A DNA stretch of 64,000 nt. It comes from Furcasterigmium furcatum. Lineage: Eukaryota; Ascomycota; Sordariomycetes; Glomerellales; Plectosphaerellaceae. Under the pieces are notes generated by a model. It was not told where the DNA came from. It ran no database searches and saw only the letters and a list, made by a program, of their open reading frames with translations. Numbering within the stretch: the first letter of the stretch is position 1; each line of letters starts with the position of its first letter. Shown here piece by piece: positions 37,801 to 48,145 of this stretch. The stretch is from NCBI GenBank assembly GCA_001599815.1, contig BCIA01000001.1, positions 2,298,934 through 2,362,933 on the forward strand, written 5' to 3'. Position numbers and translations under genes: made by a program.

Positions 37801-39181
37801 TGCTGCCTGTGAAGGGCCTGAAAGAGTCTGTGAAACTCCTACAGCCGGCTCGCTGGTGATAAGCTCGCCGTCTGTAACCGTCTGCGGGCCAGCACTGTGA
37901 GACAGACGGTAGTAGTTGCTGTCCGGGTCCTGCGTGAGAAAAACAGGCTGGGAAGGCGTTTCCTCGATAGTGTAAGGAGCCTCGGACTCCGACTCCTGTG
38001 CTGGCTCGAAATTGACAGAATCGTCTGGAGTCAAGCTTGGTACTCTCGAGAAAGATTCTTGATCGGGTTGCCGTGAGGGGATAGGCGACTCGGTGGCGAG
38101 GCTTTGTTCTCTCCTTGGCTCCGTACGTCCCTCGACCGCAATGGGGCCAGATCCAGTGTCAAGACTCGAGTTCGTCTGAGAGTCGGGAACCTCGATGGAT
38201 TGCTGTGGCACAGAATCCAACTCCTGCGAATCTGGTATGGTCCTCTGACTGTCGATGGGGACGTGGATTTGCTCGTCCTCGTCCTCCTGTGCGGATATGG
38301 ACTGCGAGTTGGTGTTTTGAGAATTCAACACGCTCAAGTACTCCGAGGTGTCGTAGCCCAGCTTCTGGGGGATGCAGACCTCGAAAGAATGACTGCGCCC
38401 GACAGCGATGGAAGGGGTGGAGTGTGTGTTGTCAGACTCAAGTCTCGGTCGTTTCGAGATAGGGTCGTCTCCGCTGAGGTCGGATTCAGGTGTCGGCGAA
38501 GGACGGCGCCTGGGTCTCTTGCGCTGGTTCGCAGGTAGCACGGGCTGGCTACTGTTGTCTGTCGGCGCCGATACGGCCGGCTCGCTCTTGTCGTCGGGCC
38601 TCAAGCGCTGGTGTCGGTTCTTCTTGTGGGCGGATCTCCCGGGCTCTTGCCTTCTCTGAGATTGTCTTCGCTGCCAATCTGCGAGTGCAGTAATGTTGAT
38701 GTATTCCTCGGGTTCCTGGTGTTGTTAGTGAACGACTACGGCGGACGGGACGGAACGACCGATTGCGTACCCAGGTTGGTTGATACTCCTCGCCCGTTTC
38801 TTTATTGGGACACCAGTCTACGCGGTATTCCTTCTTCCTGGGGTTGCGTGCGCTCCTCCTCTCTGCGATGATGTGTTTGACCTGGAACCACTCTGTCGTG
38901 GGGTCCGATGAATCTGGGTGTTGGTTGGACGTTTCTTGGCTCATTGAATCAGCCAGGTCGGTGGGCAGGTTTCGAGGTTGCGCGCTAGGCCGCTCAGCCC
39001 TCTTGCTGGTCCGAATACATGGATCGCGGGGGGTTCGGACGGACGGGGTTGTGTCCTGGATGGGTCTGGCATTCCGCCCTGAGAGGCTGTTGTTGCGGGT
39101 TGATGTAGTTGTCGAAGCTCCGGGGTAGCTCGAGGTGGGTTGGGCAGCGCTCTGGCCAATGGAGCGCCTCGATCGCACCAT
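34866..39181 (-). CDS. Chromodomain protein with HDA2/HDA3-like region and C-terminal coiled coil
   Basis: Three exons: 39181-38771, 38715-35965 and 35912-34866, with introns of 55 and 52 bp, giving 1402 residues. A chromodomain is at about 98-155: WFQVKHIIAER, YRVDWCPNKE, then PTW at the first junction joined to EPEEYINITALADWQ, the usual TWEP core. Residues ~160-730 are Ser/Pro/Gln-rich and disordered. From about 735 to 1050 there is an ordered region (LVTLQMPANVMQLY, LCDYPGENSP, VLVVARSSELVGYLE) of the type found in fungal HDA2/HDA3 histone deacetylase complex subunits. Its fold is derived from SNF2 helicases but lacks motor motifs. A long heptad coiled coil fills ~1085-1320. By family this should sit in a heterochromatin deacetylase complex reading H3K9me; Neurospora CDP-2 of the HCHC complex is a candidate orthologue (inference). 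All junctions are in phase 0. Confidence 0.82.
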
Positions 39182-39854
39182 AGCCACAGCCTTGTCATCA
39201 ATCGGATGCGCCTGCCAATCACATTAGCGTCTGGTTTCCACACGAGCCACACACACAAGGCTGTGGAGGTGGTCTTCAGTGATGTCTCAGTACCTCGTAA
39301 ATGGGTCGAAAATGGCCGCGCTGAATGGCAAGTGAAGATATCTGCGTATGGACAAGATGTGAAAGAACTTGTAGTCGGAAGGTTGAGCGCTGCCAAATCG
39401 TCGAGAGCCACTGAGGTGGGAGCAGCCTTTAGTCGGGCTTGCTTGACGTCCTTTCCAGTTGCTCGAAGAGGTCTGATTGTGTAGGTAGCTGGTTGCTTCT
39501 GACTCCCTCTGGAACTTCCACCTACTTACCTCACTCAACGGGGAGCGGCCACCACTTGAAATCATAAGGGAGGCAGGCAGGCAAGTGATCTATTGGTAGC
39601 TTGTTTGTTCCCCTTTGAGGTGCCTTCCTAATCCAACAATCTCGTTATTCTATGGAATGCGCCCAGAAACAACCGTTTTCATGTCCTTGAAATGCTCGCA
39701 TGAGATAGATGTGATAGAAATGCCTCGAGGTGTCCCGAGACAGCGCCTCCTGGAGGCGGGGATGTCAAACGATGAGAATGACAATGAAGATGAAGATGAT
39801 GATGCTCCTCCCAAACCTTCGTCCTGTCAATTTGCCATATGTGCAGCTGCGGAA
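39182..39854. other. Intergenic: chromodomain gene promoter and HOM3 3' end
   Basis: 0.67 kb. Both neighbours are on the minus strand, so it combines the promoter of the chromodomain gene with the HOM3 3' UTR. A GATGA-rich purine stretch lies at about 39770-39805. No gene is supported. Confidence 0.5.
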
Positions 39855-41650
39855 TTACTCCAGAAATGTGAACAGATGCGTATGCAGAACATTCATCGCC
39901 CTCGTCGCGTTCCGGGCCTCGATGACGCAAGAAATATTGATCTCGCTGGCACCTGTTGGGATGTGTGTCAGTTTTCTCATCTCCCCCCCGCAAAAGAAAC
40001 GCTTTGTTTGCTTACCCTGAGAAATCATCTCCAGGTTGATCTGGTGCTCGCCGAGCGTGGAGAACATGCGTCCGGCAATGCCCCTCATGTTCTTCATCTC
40101 AGCACCCACGAGGCTCAGAATCGCCATGTCGTGCAGGATGCTGACGTCGCCACAGGCTTCCAGCTCGACCTTGGCCTTGTCGAAATGCCCAGGCTCGGCG
40201 TTACCCACATGGATGGCCATGGAAACATGGACCTCACTCGTGGAGATGAGGTCGACCGAGATCTGGTGCCTGTCGAGGATGGTAAACACTCTCGCGAAGA
40301 AGCCGTGCGAGATGGACCGCTTGTTCGAGTGGACGTTGATGACGGAGATCTTGTCCTTGATCGTCACGGCCGTCGGCCGCTGGGGCTTCTTCCTGACCGC
40401 AGGGTTTGACCACACCGAGCGCTGGATCTGGTGTCCTGCAGCCAGCACCGGGTCAGGGATGACGATCGTGCCGATGCCGGAGGGGTTCTTCACGTTCTTG
40501 ATGCGGATGGGGATGGGCGGGCTGGCGTGGATGACCTGGTCCATGGTCAGGTGGTGGATGACCTCGGAGCCGTAGAATGTCAGCTCAGCCGCTTCCGAGG
40601 GCGTGATGGACGACAGTAGCCGTGCCGTGGGCACCTTGGTGGGATCTGCCGTGAAGATGCCGTCCACCTCCTTCCACACCTGCAGCTCGTCCGCCTTTAC
40701 TCCCACCGCGCAGAGTGCTGCGCAAAGATCCGTGTAGCCGCGGCCAATGTCACCGTCGATGAGACTTCCCGGGACGTTGCCGAAGAACCCGGTGACGACT
40801 GGGACGCGATTCTCACATGCCGCGATCTTCTTCTGCAGTGCTTCCGCGGCTTCTTGGTAGAATGAATGCGTCAAACGAGCGGTGGCGTCGTAATGGAAGA
40901 CGTCACTGAGATCGACATATTCCGATGCGACTCCATGGTCCCGGAGCAGGGCGGCCATAAACCGACAGCTCAGCTTCTCACCGAAGCTGATGACCCTGTC
41001 TTTCGATCTCGCGTTGATCTCGAGGTTGAAGCGTTTTGATGCGACGATGTACTCGGTGAGCTCCTGGCATTCGTCCTCGATTTCTTTCGAGAGCACCGCT
41101 TGCAGCTTGGCGTCGTGGATGAAGGTGTGTACGGCCATGACGTGCTCATTGGAGATGTCGAGGATGAGGCTTTTCGCCTCCTCCATGATGCTGTTCTGCG
41201 TCTCCTCATCGTTGGTGGCTGCAGCAATGGCCTTGAGCTTGTTGTAGACGCCAAGCAGCCTGTTCCCGGGGTCAGATCTGGTCGAGTCAGGGTCTGGCGG
41301 CGATGCTCGTGACTCACCGACTCGTCGTGCCCTCGGCCTTTTTGCCCGTACTCCTGGCCGAGCAGACGACGACAACTCTGTGCTGAGAGAGGCTTGCCCT
41401 GAATAGAGTGTCAATTTGCTGATTCATTCATCCAGCCATCGAGTTGGTGGCTCCATACCTCACGATATCTGTTGCGATCTGTGATGTGACCGTCAGCCAG
41501 GTTGCCCATGTCCAGACACCACACCCACACCGCGAACACAGAGAGACAAACAGTACACACCTTGTCCGGAAACTTGCCCACACTGGTGCCGCCGAATTTC
41601 TGTACAACCCACCCATTCTGAGGTGAGTTGCCGGTCAATTGGCTGCCCAT
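39855..41650 (-). CDS. HOM3: Aspartokinase
   Basis: Five exons: 41650-41561, 41478-41459 (20 nt), 41398-41318, 41259-40016 and 39952-39855, giving 510 residues (yeast Hom3: 527). It phosphorylates aspartate to aspartyl-4-phosphate, the first step to threonine, methionine and isoleucine. The N-terminal catalytic motif QKFGGTSVGKFPDK is in exon 1. VVVVCSARSTGKK joins across exons 2-3. The substrate-binding segments TGFFG, GRGYTDLCAALCAVG and GIFTADPTKVP lie in exon 4. Two C-terminal ACT domains (VINVHSNKRSISHGFFARVF and SLVGAEMKNMRGIAGRMF) should mediate feedback inhibition by threonine, as in yeast. The frame is kept at every junction. Two TGACTC cores lie upstream (separate entry). Confidence 0.95.
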
Positions 41651-42837
41651 GACGATGGTGCCCGCAGAGCGCGAGGGAAGTGAGACAGAAGCCGGGGTCG
41701 GTCGAGAGTACTGTGTGCTTCTTTCTTTCCTTCAACAACAGACCATGGGACCGACGGGTCGAGGGTCGAAGGGCCGTATATACGCAGCAAGCAACAAATG
41801 CAACAAACGGGATTAACTCAGCAACTAGCTCAAAGGTTCCGTCTTTCAGCTCAGCGAGCTTGTTGCGTAATGGGTGGGAGGCTGTGGTGAACGAGTCCAA
41901 TGGGGGAGGCCGAATCCAGAGGGCCTAATGGCTAGGAGCAGGTGAAATGCTAAGTTAAGTTGTCAGGATAACTAGCATCCAACGTGAGATGTTTGCTTTG
42001 CTTTGGGGGGTTGGGAGGGAAGAGTCATAAGTGGACGGACAAGGACGGAATCGGCGAAATGTCTCTCATGAGCCAATGCATTGAATTGACATCTACGGAC
42101 CGGCGGAGTCATGGGCCTCTGCTGAATCGAGAGGGCAATGGGGACAGTCGCCGCCGGTTGCCGGACCTGGATGCGCTAGCAAAAATTCTCCAGGACAGAA
42201 TTCCACCACCCAACGGACTTTTACGGCGCGCTTCGGCGCTGCCAAACGTGGCGGGGGTCTGCCCGCTCCGGATGCCCTGGAGGTGGTACTTCGGGCCCGC
42301 CACCCACCTTGGTGCCTTGCAGTGTGGCGGAGGCTGCATTGCCAGCCCTGGAGCGCATTGGGAGTTCAGTTTTGACTTTCACCACGAGCACCGCCACTCC
42401 TCTCAGCTGGCAGCAGCTGAGGCACCCGCAAAGCGCTTACCCCTGAAGCCTCCTCAACATTGACCACGCTTCGGAGCACTTATTGCTGTCACTCGAGGAG
42501 TCGAGTCACACCATGTCCGAGGACTCTCAATCGCAACGGCCGCGACCGGGCATCATATTACATGTCTTAGCTTCCACGTAAACTCGAGTGCGGATCGCCT
42601 CGACCCTCCCTGTGAGAAAATCCCAAGTAGTGAGCACTGATGATACAGCATTGCCCAATCCTCCGCCGTAGCCAAGTGCGCCCCGGAAACCCAAGTCATA
42701 CAAATCAAGCAAGGTATCTGTTCTGCTCACCGAACCGCCCGCCCGCCGAAGCCCCAATCCCAAGAGAATATGGCGGGGTTTCCCGCAACTCATACAGTCG
42801 TCCCATTCGTGCCATCATTACAACAATGCCGCGCCAC
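41651..42837. other. Intergenic: HOM3 promoter and RFX gene 3' end
   Basis: 1.2 kb, both flanking genes on the minus strand. It contains the HOM3 promoter with two TGACTC cores and the RFX gene 3' UTR. The open frames have no family resemblance. Confidence 0.5.
42106..42508 (-). promoter_or_regulatory. Two TGACTC cores upstream of HOM3 (possible CPC1/Gcn4 sites)
   Basis: On the minus strand TGACTC occurs at 42111-42106 and 42508-42503, about 460 and 860 bp upstream of the HOM3 ATG. TGACTC is the core of the general amino-acid control element bound by Gcn4/CPC-1, known to act on aspartate-family genes in yeast. A 6-mer is expected by chance about once in such a region counting both strands, so this is weak evidence. 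Confidence 0.25.
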
Positions 42838-45305
42838 TCATGCCGCGGCAAGGCCAGGTGTGGCGAGGAGCGCTTGGTCCACCTCGCTCTGTGAAAATGT
42901 GTACTTGTCCATGGCGAAATCCTCATCTGGCGTGCGGATGCCGATTCCACTATCATCCGGGTTGCTTCCGCCGCTCAGTGCCGGGGCTTCGGCGGCGCTC
43001 ACATTGTTGGTGGAGGGAAACGGGGCCCGGTCAGGCTGCGACTGGGAAAGGTTGGAAAAGTTGAACCCTTCGCTGCCACTGCTGTATCTCGATCCTTGCG
43101 GCCGCGACTGCTTCTGCTCGACCGGGACGTCTTCGGCCGCTTCGGCAGTCTGCGTGGTCTTCATCTTCATGAAGCCACCCTGCTCGGCGAGGAACGCAAT
43201 CATCTCGTCGATCCAGCACTTGGTCACCCACCAAGAGCCAAAGCTCTTACCCTGTGCCATGGTGAGGTCTCTCATGACGGCAGTGCCGATGCGCTGGACA
43301 CAGTACACAATGTCCGCATGGGGGGCGTAAGGGAAGCGAGTGGGTAAAGATCGCAGGAAGGCCACCCAGCGATCCAATACGTTCTTGCCGCTAGATCCTT
43401 CGGTGGACTCTGATCCAGGTTGGAAGCCCTTTTTAACTGCCATGTCGCCATAGACAGTCAGGCATTCCACTTCCCAAGGTACATTTTGAGGGTCGAGAAG
43501 GTCTCGGAGCTCTGTGACCATCGTATCGACAAAGTGGTCCATCCCCCGAGTCGGGATCGACTCGGCCACTTTTCGTACGGGTACCATAGTGATCCAGTCG
43601 AGGTACATCTGATCCCTGTTGGCAGGATTAGAGAGCATGTTGGCGGCGGCATGCGCCGTGAGGTTGACTCGGAGTGCCCGGTCGAGCAACGCGGCAAAGA
43701 CGGTAGCTGGGGCCTCCTTCGCGCGGATCACATGCAGCGGCTGGCCCTGGAAGGATTCTCTGATGTGTGGCACCAAGCGCATCGAGATATTTCGCAAAGT
43801 GTCCAGCACAGGTTTCGGTACAACTTGCAGCGTGAGGCCAGAGACGATCTGCATCATTCGCTGGTAGAGGATAAAGTCGCATTCCTCAATCCATGGGGCG
43901 ATACTAGGGTGTCCGAGTAGCTTCTGCACGGGCATCGTCAAGGTGCCCTGGAAGGAGGTGTATAGGTGGAAGAAAGTCTTTTCCTTGCAATACCGGACAC
44001 ACTCAACGAGTGACGTGCTGTGGGATCGATAGAGCGCCGACAGGCTCTTCGCCGCGTCGGGGTCGGCACCCTTGGGAAGGAAAGACTCGATGCGTGGCAA
44101 CAATAGCGACTCAGCCTGACTGAACATGGCCTCTTCCTCCTCTGTTGTGAAGGAGAGCTCAACTGATGTTTTCGCGGAGGAAGACTGAATTTGGTCCGCA
44201 GTACTTAATATCGGCACACTGTAGAAGCTGTGAGAGCGAGAAGCTGCTGATCGGGGCAGAGCTGGAGTGTTGTTCTCAGAGCGCTCGGCTGCGGATTGAC
44301 TCCTCCTGAGAAGGGATGCGCCGGGGGGCTTTGAGGGGGCAGCGCTGGCGCTCCTGGAGAATGTTGGCGCAACTGCCAGCGGCAACGGGGCCTCGGGCTC
44401 CCTCAGATCAGGTTGATCGTCAACCAGAGCGAAGTTGACATAGTGGTACTTGGATTCTCCTCGAACGCCCAGTCGACGGGTCTTGAGCCCGGGAAACAAG
44501 ACGCGGACAAGCTTTCCGAAGCTCGCGGGGTTCAGAACGGTGACCCTTTCTGTAGCGCATCGCGATGCATAGTTGGCGTACACCCGGCCACGGGGAACGG
44601 AACCCTTTCCTTTGGAGCAGACAGCGTTGATCCAGAGCATTGCAAATACCTGGCGAGTGCGTTCCGAGTTGGGACCGCGCTCGTTGCCGTGCAGCTCCTT
44701 TGCAACCTCCTGCAGCGACCGATGCTTGTTGGCACCAAACAGATGGCGCATCTCGAGCTCATTGTTAGCGCTTGACCGGGCCGATGCAGACTTGGGCATC
44801 CCCGCTGCCGCAACCAGGGAATCACCCTCGTCCTGGTCGTCCCTGTCGAGCATCTGGCTGTCCTCGGTGAAGCTGTTGTTCATCATGGCGTCGGAGGCCT
44901 GGGAGTGGCTTTGCAGCGGTTGCTGAAACGACATGGAGTGATTGACCGAGGCGTTGACGGAGGGGGTCATCGAGTACTCCCGCATGTTTTGCATGTGGGA
45001 TGCAGCCTGGAGCATCATGCCGTCCGGGGACATGCGAGGGGCGGGGGCGATGGGCTTCGGATGTCTTTGGTCGTTGTTGACCCATTGTGCCGAGTAAAGC
45101 TCCTGTGGTGCATCGGCATACCCTTGCTGGTCGAGTCCAGGCTGGGTGGTGACGGAGGCTGTCGAGCCTCGAGACTGTGGCCTCTTCTTCATGAGAGCCT
45201 GTGCGGCTGGATCTGCGAGAGATACAATGTCAGTAACCCAGGGGTCAAAGAAGAAGCCGGATCGCATTGCTACGACGGGTGCTGCGCCATACCTTGCTCC
45301 ATCAT
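42838..45305 (-). CDS. RFX1: RFX-family winged-helix transcription factor
   Basis: Two exons: a 13-nt coding exon 45305-45293 (MMEQ plus one base) and 45212-42838, intron 80 bp, giving 795 residues. The RFX DNA-binding domain begins near residue 205: FAMLWINAVCSKGKGSVPRGRVYANYASRCA, continuing with NPASFGKLVRVLFPGLKTRRLGVRGESKYHY, a signature of the family (long pieces here are given by start and end only: about 205-280). A Gln/Met/Ser-rich region precedes it and a helical region after it (about 370-690) matches the extended dimerisation part of fungal RFX proteins. Known members are yeast Crt1, which represses ribonucleotide reductase genes, and CPCR1, a cephalosporin gene regulator in Acremonium; the role here is undetermined. 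The start is the first ATG of the leader, joined in phase. Confidence 0.9.
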
Positions 45306-46268
45306 GGCACTTCTGTCGACCGTGAATATGCTGTTCTCGATGCGACAATAACAATCGTGGTGCGACGAGCCAGGACCCCAAAACAAGTCCAAAACAAATG
45401 TGAAAGAGTGAAGAGGTTGAAGCGCAATGCCTAGACCATGGAGGCCGGTGGGGAGCGATGCTGGAGGGTTAGTAGGCGTTGCGCTGGGCGCACTTTATCT
45501 GACGATGCGGCGGCCGGTTGAAGGTTTGTGAGGAGGAAAGGGTCTTGTTTTGGGCGGGATTCCCAAGTTGTTGTTGTTGCTCGGTAACGGGGGGCAGGAA
45601 AAGTGGAGAATAATGAGTGTGGCTGGTTTTCGCTTGTGTCGTTTCCTGATGCGGCTTCCGCTAAACCCGGCGCGGATGGGGGAATGTTGTCATTTCGCCG
45701 GCCAATCACATGCCGCAGGTTTCATGTTTGAAGGCCTCGCTTATCTTATCGCGGCGGTCTGGGCGAACTCTATGGGGCATTAGCAGTCTTTTTGGGCTTA
45801 GTATCAGAAGTACCTAGGATCTGACTATGACTCGCAGCCGATGAAAGTACCTCCGATCGATTCACTCGGGCGGCCAATAGCCCCTCCCCTCACCTCTGCC
45901 GCCGCCCCCCTCCTTCACTGAGCTGGACGGGAGCTTTGGCCTGACGCTTGACGCAAGAGGCCCGTGGGCCCCTGAAGCTGAACACGTCGTCATCCGCCTT
46001 CTCCCTTCGTCACTATCTATCTCCTGCACAGATTCTCCAGTCTGACCATCGCATTCTGCATATTTCTTCCGACTCATATTACTCCCGTGCTTTCAACAGC
46101 AAACATCCCGGGCCTATAAATCCTTTCTCAAGTCAGTCTACTCTGCATTTCCAATGCGACAGCTCCCTTCCCGATGCCCGATCTTCATCTGCATCTCCAA
46201 CCCAGCTGCTAACCCTGGCCCAGCGCACCAAACAGAACTGAAATACTCCTTTCCCAAAAATCGCCAAG
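45306..46268. other. Divergent promoter region between RFX gene and YOP1
   Basis: 0.96 kb of shared upstream sequence. It holds the X-box at 45576-45588 and a GGCCAATCA (CCAAT type) at about 45700. The YOP1-side leader is C/T-rich. No gene is supported. Confidence 0.55.
45576..45588 (-). promoter_or_regulatory. X-box (RFX binding site) in the RFX gene promoter
   Basis: Read on the minus strand the sequence is GTTACCGAGCAAC, a full match to the RFX consensus GTNRCC(0-3N)RGYAAC with a one-base spacer. It lies about 270 bp upstream of the RFX start codon in the gene's own orientation. A full match is expected only about once in 70 kb. Yeast Crt1 represses its own gene through such boxes, so autoregulation is likely (inference). 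Confidence 0.6.
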
Positions 46269-47023
46269 ATGTCTGCCCAGGATCGCGTCCACGGATACCT
46301 CCGGCAGCTCGACACGGAGGTGAGCCTCACGCCCCCGGAGCCTCCGTCTGCCGTATCGGGACAAATGTGCTAATGCGCTCCGTGACAGCTTTCCAAGTAC
46401 CCCGCCCTGAACAACTTGGAGAAGCAGACCAATGTTCCCAAGGCGTACGCTGTTATCGGCGTTGTCGCCCTCTACTTCTTCTTCATCATCCTGAACCTCG
46501 GCGGTCAGCTCCTCACCAACATCGCCGGCTTCGTCATCCCCGCCTACTACTCCACGGCTGCGCTCTTTTCAACCACCAAAGAGGATGACACCCAGTGGTT
46601 GACCGTAAGGCCCTGCTTCCCCAGACGCTGAAACGCTTCCGTGCGACATGAGCTAACACTGGCCACAGTACTGGGTCGTTTTCGCCGCTTTCACGTACGT
46701 ATCTCGATCTGTGTGACGTGGGCATGTTTGGTAATTAGTTACTGACCCGCCCGCAGCGTTGTCGAAAGCCTGGTCAACGTCATCTACTGGTTCCCCTTCT
46801 ACTTCACCTTCAAGTTCATCTTCCTGCTGTGGCTGTCTCTGCCCATGTTCCGGTACGTCGTCGTGGACCGCGTCCCGCTGCCCGGGCGCATGCTGACCTT
46901 GCCAGTGGCGCCGACCTCATCTTCCACAACTTCATGGCCCCCATGCTCCAGAAGCACTTCACCGGCCAGTCGACCGCCCCCGGCATCCGCTCCCGCGCTT
47001 CCGGCCTCGACAAGTCCGAGTAG
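46269..47023 (+). CDS. YOP1: ER-shaping reticulon-like protein Yop1 (DP1/REEP family)
   Basis: Five exons: 46269-46319, 46389-46604, 46669-46694 (26 nt), 46757-46852 and 46906-47023, giving 168 residues, close to yeast Yop1 (180). It bends and stabilises tubular ER membrane together with reticulons. The family sequence is clear: MSAQDRVHGYLRQLDTE, NNLEKQTNVPKAYAVIG, and two long hydrophobic hairpins (about 38-80 and 92-130). PAYYSTAALFS, DDTQWLTYWVVFAAF and the tail HFTGQS also fit. Each intron is 52-69 bp with GT-AG ends and the frame stays intact. Confidence 0.96.
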
Positions 47024-48145
47024 TTTCTCAACCGCCGACTGCCGCCGGCCGCCCGAGGGCGGCCAAGCGCAACCAATACCTTGATTCTTCCTCCTTTCAG
47101 TGATGCTGCTCGGCAAGGCTTGGTGTTTCTACGAGGGTTCCACGCCTGAGAACGAAGTAATGAGGCACAACAACAACAACAACAAGGACGGATCATGGGT
47201 TCACGAGACAATGGTGATGACTCTGGGTTTCTATGGCCTAGGTTACGAAAGGGTCAGCAGAGAGGCTGGGAGTTCCGTTTGCACCTTTTATATAGTACTG
47301 TTTGGGTCGGTTACTGGATCATCGGTTAGTACAATGGCAACTGCCTTGGGTTTCCTAGACCTGGTTTATCCCGGGGGTCGTGGCAGTTGTGGCTCAGTGA
47401 TATGTGCATGCGTCTCCAAATCGGGGTCACTCGATCCCTTCTTCGATGTGCGGCGACTCGAATGCTCCCGCGCCAAGGCAAATCCCGCTGGTGCGTCGGC
47501 GGGCCGTTGTGCTAGCCAGCACCGTCAGGCCGCCGGTGTGGGGCATTCGACCGCCATATCTTGCCAACAACAACGCGCTTCGATTTACGAGAAATGGCGT
47601 CCGAGTGCAATTTGTCGTCCTTGAGAGATCTAACAAAGTGCGCCCTCGATCCGAGGCAAAGTCGATCACACGTGGTGAAAGGTGAAATCCATCGGGCGTG
47701 AGATTGTGGCTTACAATACCCCTGCTGCGCCACATTGACAGGAACCAGGGGCCGGCTTACGCATTTGCGACTTCAGCTGGTGAATACGAAACGCGACACG
47801 GGCTGAATTCGACACAACGCCGCCGCCCATGCCAGATACCCAAGTGCGACAGACGATTAATTACGACTCGACGATTAATGCCCTCCTCCCACGTTACGAG
47901 ATCCATTGGAAGCAACCTCCTCCTCGCCAGAAAGTGCGCTTCGACAGCGCGTTCATGATGCAGCATTACAACCGACGAGGTCCAAGATAACTGCCTACAC
48001 CCCGATCGAGACGACAAAGGGGGCTGAGTCTGACCCAAGTCAACCCCAGGAGGCAGTGCCTCTTCGAAAGAAAACATCTCTCCCTTCTTCACAATCGAAC
48101 CGCACCGACGGCAATCGATTAGCCCCTCGAGGGCAAGCTGCTCCC
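47024..48145. other. Intergenic: YOP1 3' end and MID1 promoter/leader
   Basis: 1.1 kb. An AAC-repeat (about 47170-47183) lies in the YOP1 3' UTR. The MID1 frame is open upstream from 48146 to 47906 but without an in-frame ATG, so that part is treated as leader. No gene or RNA is supported. Confidence 0.5.

Noticed and set aside
39615..40409. 264-codon plus-strand frame
   Set aside because: It is antisense to the HOM3 C-terminal exons.
47906..48145. N-terminal extension of MID1
   Set aside because: The frame is open but has no ATG, and it would place the signal peptide internally.
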